A stretch of DNA of 64,000 nucleotides from positions 186,001-250,000 of the forward strand of contig JBBIUV010000017.1 in the NCBI GenBank assembly GCA_037440065.1. The letters run 5' to 3'. How positions within the stretch are numbered: the stretch's first letter is position 1; every line of letters starts with the position of its first letter. The notes beneath the pieces were generated by a model. The model was not told where the DNA came from. It saw nothing but the letters and a program-made list of their open reading frames with translations, and ran no database searches. Of the stretch, positions 1 to 10,061 are shown in pieces. Made by a program: the position numbers and the translations under genes. This DNA comes from UBA1563 sp037440065 (GTDB lineage: Bacteria > Bacteroidota > Ignavibacteria > Ignavibacteriales > Ignavibacteriaceae).

Positions 1-109
1 TATCACGAATTCAGCGCTGGAAAATGTTGAACGAAATTTTCTTGATGAGGCTCTCGTAGTTTTTTCCTTAACAAAATTTTCGGCTTGCATATTGGAGGTC
101 TATTCATAA
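1..109 (+). CDS. 3' end of a truncated CDS (unknown product)
   Basis: The second plus-strand frame is open from the left edge to a TAA at 107-109. It encodes about 35 residues that alternate charged and hydrophobic positions (ALENVERNFLDEALVVFS), which looks like the amphipathic C-terminal helix of a real protein. The gene is convergent with the zinc-ribbon gene that follows. The product is not recognisable from this fragment. Opposite-strand frames are also partly open, so this is a weak call. Confidence 0.35.
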   Translation, partial: ITNSALENVERNFLDEALVVFSLTKFSACILEVYS

Positions 110-121
110 TTTAATCAGTTC

Positions 122-349
122 TTAAAACCAGTGATTAGTTTCTCTTATTTTTCCGGGATACTCGGATCCACATTCTTTACAATATTTTGCGTAAGGATTA
201 CTGATACTTTTATGGCATGAAGGACAGGAATCGATCAATTCCGTTCCGCATAAAGAACAGTATTTGTCCGGCTCTAGTTTATTGCAAAAGAAGCTGCACT
301 TAGGACACAGCTTATAAAGATGCTCAATTTTAAGTGATTCTGTTTCCAT
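122..349 (-). CDS. Small double zinc-ribbon protein
   Basis: This 75-residue protein has four CxxC-type knuckles: CPKC near residue 15, CSLC near 31, CSSC-like CPSC near 42 and CKEC near 57. That spacing is typical of double zinc ribbon (DZR) domains, which bind two zinc ions and mediate protein or nucleic-acid contacts. There is no signal peptide or membrane segment. The gene stands alone, divergent from the sensor kinase at 575. The exact role cannot be inferred; the domain call is firm, the function unknown. Confidence 0.7.
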   Translation of the reverse strand: METESLKIEHLYKLCPKCSFFCNKLEPDKYCSLCGTELIDSCPSCHKSISNPYAKYCKECGSEYPGKIRETNHWF

Positions 350-500
350 TTTAGTATTTAATTTTTTATAAAAATCTCATAAAACTTATTTCCACTAACA
401 ATTATTAAGTCAAGAATTATACCTTTCTAGAAGCGATTAGTATGATCGAAATTTTAGTTCTTTCGCAACTTTCTTGTTTTCAATCAAAGTGAGATGGCGT

Positions 501-533
501 AACCCTGTGCAACATTGTTGCTTTACAGGGTAA
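501..533. other. Two-tier inverted repeat upstream of the sensor kinase
   Basis: The outer arms AACCCTGT (501-508) and ACAGGGT (525-531) enclose inner arms GCAAC (509-513) and GTTGC (517-521). It lies in the divergent gap 350-574, 41 bases before the ATG of the kinase gene. No T-tract follows on either strand, so a leader hairpin or a palindromic operator is more likely than a terminator. The rest of the gap shows nothing clear. Confidence 0.45.
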
Positions 534-574
534 CATTTTACTGATAATCAATTTTGAATTGCTTATATTTTATC

Positions 575-3500
575 ATGAGATTCAACCTCTTCATCTTGCT
601 GATGTATTTTGCATGGAGCTTTTGCTACTCGCAATCCGAGCCAAAATGGAAATGGGAAAGAATAAATTACACCTTTCCAGGTGACGTTAATATATTGAGT
701 GTAGTTTCCGGAAATGATTTCTGGGTAAGAACCACTGAAGGGGATTTAATCCATTACAAAAATGGGGAAGCAAAGACTTACAGAACGATTATATCCCAAA
801 ACTACACAAGATTATGTTTTACTGCAGTTAAGCAAGATGAATTCATCGCCTCAGCAATGGATATCAAATGGCGGACGCATTTCTATCATTTCTCAAACGG
901 GAAATGGACCGAAGATTCTTTCGTGTTCCGACTACCGATACAATCGATACACAGCATAAATTCTAATAGAGCTTATGCCGCTGGCAACTTTGGGACACTT
1001 CTGAAATATGAAAATAAAAAGTGGGAAGAATTAAAAACACCACTAAAATCACATATAAATTCTGTTGAAGTTGTCTCACCCCATGAAATATTTCTTCTAA
1101 CAAATTCTGAAGGAGTTTTTCTTTTCGACGGAAATACTTTCAAAAACATTCCGTTTCCAGAAAAGAACAAATGGGATATCCAACAACTCAGAATGCTTTC
1201 TAAAGATAAAATTTTTGCACGGGATAGTAAAAGAAAGCTCTACCGCTACAAAGACAGTAGATTTATTTATGACAACGACGAGAAAAATAAAATCGTTTTT
1301 GCTACACCCGATAATCCAACTTACCGCGATATTGTTTTGATGACATCTCACAGTAGTGATTTTCCTATGCGCATTCCTTCTATCTACATGTTTAACGATT
1401 TAAAAAGTTATCACAAAGATTCTATTCTTTTTGCGGAACGAGGTGGTGTAATTTATAAAGCCGGAATTACAACCGGTAATTATTTTACTAATTTTAGCAA
1501 AGTTTTGGGTATCGAAAGCGATAACTTTACAACTAATCATATTGCCGCTATTTATGATTTTGATAAAAATGGATTGCCGGATATCTTGTCTGTTAGTCGA
1601 AGTTTAACTGAGAATATTTCATTTTATTATAACTCTGCCAATGTTCCTTTCCAAAAAGAAGTGATGCCTCCTTTTAATAGAGAACAGACTTTGGGACCAT
1701 CCGCAGCTTTTCTCGACTACAACTGCGATACCTACACCGATTTTGTCATTGCAAATTCTGATTCGGATGGAATTTCTCTAATTCTTTTTGAGAACAATAA
1801 AAAAGGGAATTTTATTAAGAGAGAAACTATTCCATTATCAATTTATGGGAATTTGCATCAACCGGTGAATCTAAAACCTGTTGATATAGATGCAGACGGA
1901 AGGATGGATATTTGTGTAACTTATTATTATGGTCCGGCTGAGCAGACCGGATATGAATTTATTATCAAGAATTCATTTTTTAGCGGGTTAAGTGAAATTG
2001 ATACAACAACAAAGTCTTTAACCCGGTCATGGAATACACAATCACTTTTTGCCGATTTTAATAAAGATGATTTGAACGATTGGATTATTGCTAATAAGTG
2101 GCGGAAAAACAAACTACTCATCAATAAAAATGGAACATTTAAAGATGAATCTGAAAAGAGAATACATCCATTGAATCTTTCCGAAAGTATTGGGACTTGT
2201 GCCGCCGACTTTGATAATGATGGAGATCTTGATGTTCTTATCATTTCCGATCATTCATTTATTTCATTACTGAAAAATAATGGGAATGGTTATTTTACTG
2301 ATGCAACCGCCGATTTCGGTTTGGATAAATTTACGCCGGGTCATTCGATTCTTGCCTATACAACGGTCGCCCTCGGAGACTTTAACAATGATGGTTTTAC
2401 CGACATCTTTTTAGTGGACGCAAATTCGAAGAGCGCAAGAAATTTTTTACTGCTGAACCAGCAAGGAAAATGTTTTATTGATCAGGCTAAAGAGATGCAG
2501 ATAACAGCTCCTATTTTGCAGTACGCAATCGCCAACGATATGGATGATGATGGAGATGTTGATATTTTTTGTTACGGTATTAACGGGTATACTCTTTGGC
2601 TAAATAATCTTGACAATAAAAGTTTTTTGAAAATTAGACCACTCGGTGTAATTGCAAATAGCGAAGGTTGGGGCACTAAAATTTGGGTTTATGAAAATGG
2701 ACATCTCGACAATCGCAATTACTTAAAAGGATATAAACAACTTGGGTCTGAAATATTCGGGAATACACAAAATTGTGAAAACGTTGCGCACTTTGGGGTT
2801 GACCCTAATAAATTGTACGAAGTAAGAGTAAAATTTTATGGGGGAAAAGAAATTGTTCTGCGTGATCTTAAACCGGGACAAAGTTACAACGTAAAGGAAT
2901 TGAGTGATTTAGCAACTTTCTTCTACTCTCTCCCCAGAATTGCCGTTCGCATATTTAGAAGTACCGAAGTACAAATATATATCTTCATTACCCTCATAAC
3001 ATTTTTCATTTTATATTTTGGTACAAAAAACGGGTTGTACTATTATCATTGGAATACACCACTCGCTCTTTCATTTGTTTCATTGAGCATTTCTCTTTAT
3101 TGGTTAATTCTTTTACTGACTTTAAACTCACCTTCTTCTTTTCTTAAATATTTTTTGCCCGGATTAATGTCCGTCGTAAGTATCGTTATTCCAAATCTTG
3201 TTTTTCTTTGGATTACCCATAACCAACATGAAGTTAAGTCATCAGAAAAAATAAAAGACGATCTTCTCGATGAACTCATGCAATTCTCTCACGGTGCATG
3301 GGGTCTATCAAATTTAAATAGTCTTCAACTCCTCTCGGAACATGCAGATGATAATTTGGATGATACAAAATATATGGATACTTTTTCCGAGCGTATGCAT
3401 ACATTCCAAGAAATGGTTCAACCTAGGTTGTTGTCTATCGTTGATTTAGCTACAACAATTCATCTTGGAAAAGAATCCATCGATCATATTAAACGATCGA

Positions 3501-4072
3501 TAAATTTTCTCATTGAAATTGAACATGCGGATAACTCTACTTCATATCACAACTTCGCGTCCGAATTCAGCAACATCAAAGAATCATTAAGTGAGTTAAA
3601 AAAGATTGTCTATGCTTCTTACTCATGTGATCCGATATTGGTTATTAAAAATACCTGCGCGTCACTTGAACATATGTTGACAGAGAATAACGTTTTACTT
3701 AATAAAAGTAAACATTTTGAAGGTGATCACGCAGTCCTTATCAAAAATTATGAGTTAGCTGATATAATCGACAATTGTCTTCAAAATTCTGTTAGAGCGT
3801 TGAAAGAAAACGAACCTAAACGAATAGCAATCTCAATTTATAAACGGGCACCAAAAATTTGTATTGATATTACAGACAATGGCTCGGGAATCAATAAAAA
3901 TGATTGGGAGAAAATATTTGAAAGTGGTTACTCTAAAGGGGCAAGCTCCGGTTTTGGATTATTTTCTGCACAAACAAAATTAAAAAAATATGGGGGAAGA
4001 ATTTTTGTAAAATCAAGTGTTCCCCGAAAGGAAACTACGCTTACTATTGAATTAAACGAAGGAATCATGTGA
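575..4072 (+). CDS. Membrane histidine kinase with FG-GAP/UnbV-type ectodomain
   Basis: I choose the ATG at 575 (1165 residues), which gives a clean signal sequence (MRFNLFILLMYFAW); a TTG at 554 is also in frame. The periplasmic part has at least seven calcium-binding FG-GAP/VCBS-like repeats with DxDxDGxxD cores, for example DFDNDGDLD and DFNNDGFTD (about 1555-2580), followed by a region resembling the ASPIC/UnbV domain (about 2620-2910). Three membrane helices lie at about 2965-3220. The cytoplasmic part has a possible phospho-acceptor in FSHGAW (about 3285) and a GHKL ATPase with N box (NCLQNSVRAL), G1 box (DITDNGSGI) and GFGLF. The stop codon overlaps the start of the NtrC-type regulator, so the two form a two-component pair. 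The ligand is unknown; FG-GAP repeats generally bind ligands or calcium outside the cell. Confidence 0.8.
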   Translation: MRFNLFILLMYFAWSFCYSQSEPKWKWERINYTFPGDVNILSVVSGNDFWVRTTEGDLIHYKNGEAKTYRTIISQNYTRLCFTAVKQDEFIASAMDIKWRTHFYHFSNGKWTEDSFVFRLPIQSIHSINSNRAYAAGNFGTLLKYENKKWEELKTPLKSHINSVEVVSPHEIFLLTNSEGVFLFDGNTFKNIPFPEKNKWDIQQLRMLSKDKIFARDSKRKLYRYKDSRFIYDNDEKNKIVFATPDNPTYRDIVLMTSHSSDFPMRIPSIYMFNDLKSYHKDSILFAERGGVIYKAGITTGNYFTNFSKVLGIESDNFTTNHIAAIYDFDKNGLPDILSVSRSLTENISFYYNSANVPFQKEVMPPFNREQTLGPSAAFLDYNCDTYTDFVIANSDSDGISLILFENNKKGNFIKRETIPLSIYGNLHQPVNLKPVDIDADGRMDICVTYYYGPAEQTGYEFIIKNSFFSGLSEIDTTTKSLTRSWNTQSLFADFNKDDLNDWIIANKWRKNKLLINKNGTFKDESEKRIHPLNLSESIGTCAADFDNDGDLDVLIISDHSFISLLKNNGNGYFTDATADFGLDKFTPGHSILAYTTVALGDFNNDGFTDIFLVDANSKSARNFLLLNQQGKCFIDQAKEMQITAPILQYAIANDMDDDGDVDIFCYGINGYTLWLNNLDNKSFLKIRPLGVIANSEGWGTKIWVYENGHLDNRNYLKGYKQLGSEIFGNTQNCENVAHFGVDPNKLYEVRVKFYGGKEIVLRDLKPGQSYNVKELSDLATFFYSLPRIAVRIFRSTEVQIYIFITLITFFILYFGTKNGLYYYHWNTPLALSFVSLSISLYWLILLLTLNSPSSFLKYFLPGLMSVVSIVIPNLVFLWITHNQHEVKSSEKIKDDLLDELMQFSHGAWGLSNLNSLQLLSEHADDNLDDTKYMDTFSERMHTFQEMVQPRLLSIVDLATTIHLGKESIDHIKRSINFLIEIEHADNSTSYHNFASEFSNIKESLSELKKIVYASYSCDPILVIKNTCASLEHMLTENNVLLNKSKHFEGDHAVLIKNYELADIIDNCLQNSVRALKENEPKRIAISIYKRAPKICIDITDNGSGINKNDWEKIFESGYSKGASSGFGLFSAQTKLKKYGGRIFVKSSVPRKETTLTIELNEGIM

Positions 4073-5472
4073 TGAAAACTCGGCTCTTAGTAATCGATGA
4101 TAATAAAGAATTTGTAAATGATTTTTGCCTTCTCCTTCGAAAAGATTTCGATTGCGCTTATGCATACAATAGTAAAGAGGGACTTGAATTAATAAGGAAG
4201 AATAATCCGGATGTTGTTCTGCTCGATCTTATGTTACAAGATGGAACAAATGGACTTGAAATACTTAAAAAAATCCGGGATGAAGATGATGAATTGCCTG
4301 TTATTATCGTTACAGATTATGCTTCCATTGATACCGCCGTTGAGGCTATGAAACTTGGAGCCTTTGATTACATTTCCAAAACACCAAATCTGAAAGAACT
4401 AAAATTTATTATCGAAAAAGCGCTTCAACAAAGAATTTTTTTAAGTAGAACTAAATCCCTCGAAGAAGAAACATTAAAACCTTACTCTCGAATGATCGGG
4501 AATAGTTCGGCAATGATAAAATTAAAAGAAATCATCACGTTGTTTTCAACAAACAATAATACGGTGCTGATAACTGGAGAAAGTGGAACGGGGAAAGAAT
4601 TAGTAGCAAGACAAATTCATTTACAAAGTGATAGAAAACTTAAACCGTTCATTGCTATCAACTGTGCTGCCGTACCGAAGGAATTATTGGAAAGTGAATT
4701 ATTCGGGCATGAACGCGGGGCGTTCACCGGTGCGAATACAAGAAAACTTGGCAAGTTTGAGCTTGCTAACGACGGAGTTCTATTTTTAGATGAAGTAGCC
4801 GAACTTGATTTTACTGCACAAGTGAAACTCCTCCGTGTTTTACAAGAAAAGGAATTCGATCGTGTTGGTGGGACAACAAGTATTAAAACTCAAGCTAGAA
4901 TTATTGCAGCTTCAAATAAAAATCTTGCCACGATGGTAAATGAAGGAAAATTTAGAGATGATCTTTTCTATCGGTTAGATGTTCTTCCGATTCACGTTCC
5001 ACCGCTAAGAGAACGTAAAGATGATATTGAAGAATTAATTTTTCATTTTGCAAAAACCGCTTCAATTGAGATGAAGGTTTTCTTTAGTGGATTTTCGCCT
5101 GAAGCAATTCAAATATTAAGAACATACGACTATCCCGGCAATATTAGAGAATTACAAAATTTTATAACTCGTGCCGTGCTGCTTGCTAAAGGGGAAAATA
5201 TTAAAACGGAACATCTCATGCGGCAGCAAATTAATTATATGATAAGTACTCCAACACAAAATATTCCGGAGACTTGGCAAGAAATGGATGAAATGAGAAG
5301 AACCTCATCTGATAATGCCAGTAGATCAGTAGAAAAATTATTTCTTGAAAATCTGTTGAAAAAATTCGGCGGCAACATTTCCCAGGCTGCACTTCATATT
5401 GGAATCAATAGAACCAATTTGCATAAGATGATTAAAAAATGCGAGATAAAAGTTACAGGTGAGTTGTCTTAG
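4072..5472 (+). CDS. NtrC-family sigma-54-dependent response regulator
   Basis: A 466-residue three-domain regulator: an N-terminal receiver with acidic pocket IDD (residues 8-10) and phospho-acceptor D52 (LLDLML), a central AAA+ sigma-54 activation domain with Walker A GESGTGKE, the sigma-54 contact loop GAFTGA and Walker B LFLDEV, and a C-terminal Fis-type helix-turn-helix (NISQAALHIGINRTNLHKM). Phosphorylation by the upstream kinase should let it remodel sigma-54 holoenzyme at target promoters. The ATG at 4072 overlaps the kinase TGA by one base (TGATG), implying translational coupling; an upstream GTG at 4069 is less likely. Targets are unknown; the T9SS protein operon immediately downstream on the opposite strand has no visible GG-N10-GC promoter. 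Confidence 0.92.
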   Translation: MKTRLLVIDDNKEFVNDFCLLLRKDFDCAYAYNSKEGLELIRKNNPDVVLLDLMLQDGTNGLEILKKIRDEDDELPVIIVTDYASIDTAVEAMKLGAFDYISKTPNLKELKFIIEKALQQRIFLSRTKSLEEETLKPYSRMIGNSSAMIKLKEIITLFSTNNNTVLITGESGTGKELVARQIHLQSDRKLKPFIAINCAAVPKELLESELFGHERGAFTGANTRKLGKFELANDGVLFLDEVAELDFTAQVKLLRVLQEKEFDRVGGTTSIKTQARIIAASNKNLATMVNEGKFRDDLFYRLDVLPIHVPPLRERKDDIEELIFHFAKTASIEMKVFFSGFSPEAIQILRTYDYPGNIRELQNFITRAVLLAKGENIKTEHLMRQQINYMISTPTQNIPETWQEMDEMRRTSSDNASRSVEKLFLENLLKKFGGNISQAALHIGINRTNLHKMIKKCEIKVTGELS

Positions 5473-5502
5473 AAATTTTAGTCATTAGAGCTGAAATTAG
5501 TT

Positions 5503-6222
5503 TTATTTAACATAAATTAATTTTTTGATTGAACTTAGGTCACCAGCTTGTAAACGACAGTAATAAACTCCACTAGACAAAGCATGGTTAGATGGATTAA
5601 AAACTAGTTCATACTTACCAAATGATTTCTCTTCGTGCAATAAATCCGCTACTTCATTACCAAGGACATCATACACTTTTAATGTAACCATACTTTTACC
5701 AGGTATTTCAAAATATAGTGTGGTGGAAGGATTAAAAGGATTAGGATAACTTTTAATTAACAAACTTTGGAGTTCTTCAGATGCAATATCATACTCAATA
5801 TCTGATATTTGATAACAACTACTTTGTTTCTGTTTTACAGAAAATGTAGATGAGCCTTGGGGATTAAATGAAAAAAGTACTACTCCTAAGTATTTAGCAA
5901 TTGAGGTATCTTTTGGGGGCGAATATTTTCTATAAACATATATCCGATAATTACCTTTATTTAATCCAATTATCTGAGTAGTGAGATCATATGTACAATT
6001 GCAAAATGCAAAATTATTGCTCGTATCTTGTTGAGTTAAAGTAATATTATACCCTTCAATAATTACAATGGATTTTGGCCTGAATAGACAATTTTCCCAT
6101 ACCCTGGTATTCTTAACAAAGACTGTGTCATTTATAACTTCGACATATAATGAATCACTATAAACATCAATACAATTTACTATTATCAGTAAGAATGTAA
6201 CAATGAAAAATTTTGAATTCAT
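5503..6222 (-). CDS. T9SS-secreted protein with type A sorting domain
   Basis: A 239-residue protein with an N-terminal signal peptide (about residues 1-22) and a C-terminal type IX secretion sorting domain of about 80 residues starting at SYPNPFNPSTTLYFEIP and ending in KKLIYVK. Such domains direct export across the outer membrane by the T9SS and are then removed or anchored. The central 130 residues include a CNC/CYQI pair of cysteine sites but no recognisable enzyme motif. It lies 16 bases downstream of the VIT/VWA-like T9SS protein on the same strand, so the two are probably co-transcribed. The function of the passenger is unknown. Confidence 0.85.
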   Translation of the reverse strand: MNSKFFIVTFLLIIVNCIDVYSDSLYVEVINDTVFVKNTRVWENCLFRPKSIVIIEGYNITLTQQDTSNNFAFCNCTYDLTTQIIGLNKGNYRIYVYRKYSPPKDTSIAKYLGVVLFSFNPQGSSTFSVKQKQSSCYQISDIEYDIASEELQSLLIKSYPNPFNPSTTLYFEIPGKSMVTLKVYDVLGNEVADLLHEEKSFGKYELVFNPSNHALSSGVYYCRLQAGDLSSIKKLIYVK

Positions 6223-6238
6223 GCTACCACCTTTTATC

Positions 6239-8998
6239 TCATTTCAGATACAACAATTTATGTGTATAAACATTTTTCTTGTTCGATTTACTGTCTGATA
6301 CCACTACTCTTAAAATATAAAATCCACTGTTTACTGAATTTCCGAAAGAATTATTTCCGTTCCAGAAATATTTTTTTTCGCCCGATACATTCGTAACATT
6401 CACAATTTCTATAACTTTTTGCCCCAAAATGTTATAGATTTCTGCCGAAACGTTAGAAGATGAATTCAAAAATAATCTAATTGTAGTCATACTGTTAAAT
6501 GGATTTGGAAAAACCGATGTGACGGTTGAATCAGTTACATTCTTGTCTTCATTAATATCAGTGAAACCGCCTTCATCAAGTGGGTCTTTCATAAAATGGT
6601 ATTCGTCATTGGGTTCTAGCGCAAGGAGAGCAGAATAATCGGTCAAAAGATTATGATATAGAGATAATTTTACAATTGAAGCGGTATCTATTGGTGTTGC
6701 ACCAAATAAATCTTTAATATTTTCATATCCCAGCATCGATTTGACTATTTTGTTGAAACTTGTAGTATCATGCGGGACTAAAAATGTAATTTGCGCAGAA
6801 CTGTCCGTATTTGTTTCTTCAAATCTACCGGAAACATTAAATATGATCTGATTTTTTGCGCTTGAACTACCAAGAAAGAATCTCGGTTTATTTGGATCGG
6901 CAAGTTTACCTATTTCACGGATTTCAAAAATTTTACCAGCTCCATCATCAACAACAGCATTAATTTTTAGATCATTCAAGAGTGGTACCGCATTAGGAGA
7001 AAACACAGAAGAAATATAAGGCCAATCATAAAGGTGTTTCTCAAGATGCATCCCGTTACTTGTATCGGCTAATTTTTTAAGAAAAAAGCCGCTGCCGTAA
7101 TAATCAATTTGACTATCCGAAATGTAATTTGGAGTAAAAATACTGTTATCAAGTAGATTAACCGTTAGGAATTTAGGAGTAATTCCTGTATAACTTGAAA
7201 TATATTCCGTAGCCAAAGTTCCCGCATCTACTTTCGAGATAAGCGAATCTGAATCACTTAGAAGTAATACTTTAGTAAATTTCGTTGAATCAAACTCTTC
7301 CTTTATTCTTTTCAAAGTTGAGGTTAACGTAAAAGGATTTTTGTTAGAATTTACTCCCAGCAATGGAGCTCCTTGTATCGTTTTCAGTGCTCCATCATCC
7401 CGTAGTGACCAAATACCGGTAACGACAATTAATCCATTTTTTATTTTTTTAGAAATGACTGCAGCTTTACCAGATTGATCCATCAATTCAATTTTCACGT
7501 CCGGATCAGAGTAATCCAAAAAGTAGGCAGCGTTACGAGTAAAAGATTCTGGAAAATCTTTGCCAATATTTCCCTCAATATTTCTGTACAAGGTTACAGC
7601 ATCATGGGTATTGGCCTTTACTCTTAAACCATTTATATAATGTGTTGCTAATTTTTCACTTCCTTCACGGTTAAGATCAAAGTAGGTTAAAAATCTTCCG
7701 CCTCCTGCAAACAAAGAGTCTAGTCTCACTATTAAGCCATCAGCGGTAGACTGACTTATCGGGTCATCATACCCGTGTCTATAGGCTGCAACCACATCAG
7801 ATTGAGTAATAAAATCAATTGATTGTTCAATAAAATTAAATTCAGTTACATGCGTGACGGATGACAAATTCGGAAATTTCCAATTTGTTGAAGCATCAAA
7901 ATCGCAAAATAGAATGTTTGGAGTATAAATTTGATCAATTCCTTTTGCATAATCACTATTCATAAATGTTGAAAATGTGTTATTGACATTTTCTGGTGTA
8001 GCTTGAAGAAATGAATTTGTAAAGTTAACAATCTTCTCATTTCCAGAAACCAGTAATTTAAAATTGTCATTCGACTTTAATGCACTTTCAACTAATGATT
8101 GATATGCTGGTAAATTTTCTGGTAGATTTTTACGGAATGACCCACTGAAATCCAAAGCCACGAGAACATTATTGGAGGTAGTGTCGGCTTTTACATTAAA
8201 AAAGTTTTCGGGTAAAATTCCAAGTTGAAAGTATGTACTATCACTTTTGTCGTGATAACCGTTAAGATAATAACCATTCGTAAATTTTGTATTAAATTTT
8301 AAGTTGAGTGAAAAATAGCCGGTAATATCATTTAATTGGAGGTGTTTGTATTGATAATTAAGTGTATCCAAAAGTTTAACAAAATTGCTGCCTGGTAATT
8401 CAGAAATAGTCGGAATTCCCCATATATCCTTCTGAGTTCTATAAAGGATTTCTAGTGGTTTTTTTGTTGAGTTGTTGGAGAGCAATAATTTAAGCGGTAA
8501 TTCCGCCGTAGCTTGGTTACCATACCATTTTGTTGGAACAATAAATGTGATTTTTACTTTTCTAATTTTCCCCGCAGCTAAAGGATAAATCCTAAATTCA
8601 TATTGACTTCCGTTCTTCGCTAAGAAACCTGGATCATAATGTGCTGCAACGATGCTATCATAAATACCTCTTGCGGTCCATGTATCAAACATTCTCGCCT
8701 GCATTACACTATCGCCGATCCACAGCCACATATCATTAATGACAGCATCTTTAGGCAATTCAAAGCGATGAACAATTTCTAGTAAATTAGAACTGAACTG
8801 ATTTCGTTCTGAATATTCAAGATAGAGAGATTGTTCTACATAACTCCCAAATGGTTCTACCACCAGTGTTGCTTTTTCTATGTAACCCGGTTTAGATCCA
8901 TGGGTTGCATTGTCTTTTACAGTAAGATCATTTGTTCCCATTACAAAAGAAGATAAAAATACGAATAAACCAAACGTTCCGAAAAGACTAATCTTCAT
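6239..8998 (-). CDS. VIT/VWA-like T9SS-secreted surface protein
   Basis: The ATG at 8998 (919 residues) is preferred because GAGGTG sits 4 bases upstream; a GTG at 9010 is in frame. A signal peptide is followed by a VIT (vault/inter-alpha-trypsin) domain at about residues 40-170, recognisable from FELPKDAVINDMWLWIGD, ARGIYDSIV and the YPL/KITF block. A VWA-like segment follows, with a DFSGS sequence matching the DxSxS MIDAS metal-binding motif (about residue 285). The C-terminus is a T9SS sorting domain (VFPNPFNSMTTIRLF to YTHKLLYLK). VIT plus VWA proteins usually act in adhesion or protein-protein contacts on the surface. The middle region is not assigned. It heads a two-gene operon with the next T9SS protein. 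Confidence 0.8.
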   Translation of the reverse strand: MKISLFGTFGLFVFLSSFVMGTNDLTVKDNATHGSKPGYIEKATLVVEPFGSYVEQSLYLEYSERNQFSSNLLEIVHRFELPKDAVINDMWLWIGDSVMQARMFDTWTARGIYDSIVAAHYDPGFLAKNGSQYEFRIYPLAAGKIRKVKITFIVPTKWYGNQATAELPLKLLLSNNSTKKPLEILYRTQKDIWGIPTISELPGSNFVKLLDTLNYQYKHLQLNDITGYFSLNLKFNTKFTNGYYLNGYHDKSDSTYFQLGILPENFFNVKADTTSNNVLVALDFSGSFRKNLPENLPAYQSLVESALKSNDNFKLLVSGNEKIVNFTNSFLQATPENVNNTFSTFMNSDYAKGIDQIYTPNILFCDFDASTNWKFPNLSSVTHVTEFNFIEQSIDFITQSDVVAAYRHGYDDPISQSTADGLIVRLDSLFAGGGRFLTYFDLNREGSEKLATHYINGLRVKANTHDAVTLYRNIEGNIGKDFPESFTRNAAYFLDYSDPDVKIELMDQSGKAAVISKKIKNGLIVVTGIWSLRDDGALKTIQGAPLLGVNSNKNPFTLTSTLKRIKEEFDSTKFTKVLLLSDSDSLISKVDAGTLATEYISSYTGITPKFLTVNLLDNSIFTPNYISDSQIDYYGSGFFLKKLADTSNGMHLEKHLYDWPYISSVFSPNAVPLLNDLKINAVVDDGAGKIFEIREIGKLADPNKPRFFLGSSSAKNQIIFNVSGRFEETNTDSSAQITFLVPHDTTSFNKIVKSMLGYENIKDLFGATPIDTASIVKLSLYHNLLTDYSALLALEPNDEYHFMKDPLDEGGFTDINEDKNVTDSTVTSVFPNPFNSMTTIRLFLNSSSNVSAEIYNILGQKVIEIVNVTNVSGEKKYFWNGNNSFGNSVNSGFYILRVVVSDSKSNKKNVYTHKLLYLK

Positions 8999-9069
8999 TG
9001 TACACCTCACTAATTAAAATTATGGTTTTAATTTACAAAAATATTTTGGACTAGACTAAAGTTGTTGGT

Positions 9070-9951
9070 CTATCTATTCGCCGATATAAAATCAATAAGT
9101 GCATTGAATGCTGCTTTTTCGCTTGGTGTTAATTCCGGTTCAACAGTGTTTATTGCGATCATTAGCCAACGTGTGTTTAATTTCTTTCGTGCTATTCCTA
9201 CTTCTTCTTTGAATGAATCCCGGTCACGGAAAACTATTTCATAAAAAGCAATGGCTGCTTTAACACAGATAAGATTATGGAGTTTATTGTTGTTACAAAT
9301 CGGAATTAGAGAGGCGCTGTAATCTTTGTGCTTCATGCAAATTTGAATTGCCAGAAGACCTGCTTGTTTGGCAAAATCAATCTTCTGTAATACTTGAAGA
9401 TTGTTGTCCGAAGCGATCAGTACCAACCGATCAATGTTTTTTTGAATATCCAGTTTTTTGGAGTATGCTTCTGTGTATGCTTTATTAATTGCAGCGTTAA
9501 TAGCTCTGTCTAAATTTAACTTTGCCCGTTCGGATTCCTCTTTCCCTAGCGTAATATCACGAGATATTTTTATCACTTCATTATAATCTCCCGCATCAGC
9601 CAATTCTTCTATCGATTTCTTTTCTGAATCTTTTGATTTTTGTTTGTTTCCCCAAGGCATCATTCTACCTGTTCCGGTTTCCTTAATTTGTGCTTTAGCT
9701 GTATCTACAAACTTCTTTGTTCTTTCATCTTGAACGACAACCTGGATTCCGTTAATCGTCAACTTTTCAATCAGAAATTGGTAGAGTTCCAAATTCACTT
9801 TAAAACTAACTAAAATTTCATTCCCTATCTTTCCATATTTAAATGGTGTAACTATAAGATGAGGAAGTTTCTGGGCTAAAACTTCTATGATGCTTCCCAT
9901 CGTTTTAAGTTGCTTTTCATTTACGAGAGTATTTATTTGTTCAAATTCCAC
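9070..9951 (-). CDS. Hypothetical mostly helical cytosolic protein
   Basis: A 293-residue protein with no signal peptide and no membrane segment. Residues 1-95 look alpha/beta (IIEVLAQKLPHLIVTPFKYGKIGNEILVSF), residues 95-120 are a low-complexity charged linker (KQKSKDSEKKS), and the rest is rich in helices of HEAT/TPR-like character. I do not recognise the family. It stands alone: the upstream neighbour on the same strand is separated by a strong terminator at 10066-10091. Confidence 0.6.
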   Translation of the reverse strand: MEFEQINTLVNEKQLKTMGSIIEVLAQKLPHLIVTPFKYGKIGNEILVSFKVNLELYQFLIEKLTINGIQVVVQDERTKKFVDTAKAQIKETGTGRMMPWGNKQKSKDSEKKSIEELADAGDYNEVIKISRDITLGKEESERAKLNLDRAINAAINKAYTEAYSKKLDIQKNIDRLVLIASDNNLQVLQKIDFAKQAGLLAIQICMKHKDYSASLIPICNNNKLHNLICVKAAIAFYEIVFRDRDSFKEEVGIARKKLNTRWLMIAINTVEPELTPSEKAAFNALIDFISANR

Positions 9952-10061
9952 AAAATTTTTCTTTGTTTAGAGATATTGATTACTAATTTATCGAAATTTT
10001 ACTGTAGGAATATAGGGAAAAAGATGATTTGCCCGAACAAAAAAAATTATCACTTCTGTAA

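Noticed and set aside
1..111. Minus-strand frames near the left edge
   Set aside because: They lack a ribosome site in the right orientation; the plus-strand frame gives a more protein-like sequence and is listed instead.
9062..9244. Plus-strand frame of 60 codons
   Set aside because: It is a shadow of the minus-strand gene at 9070-9951, with no ribosome site.
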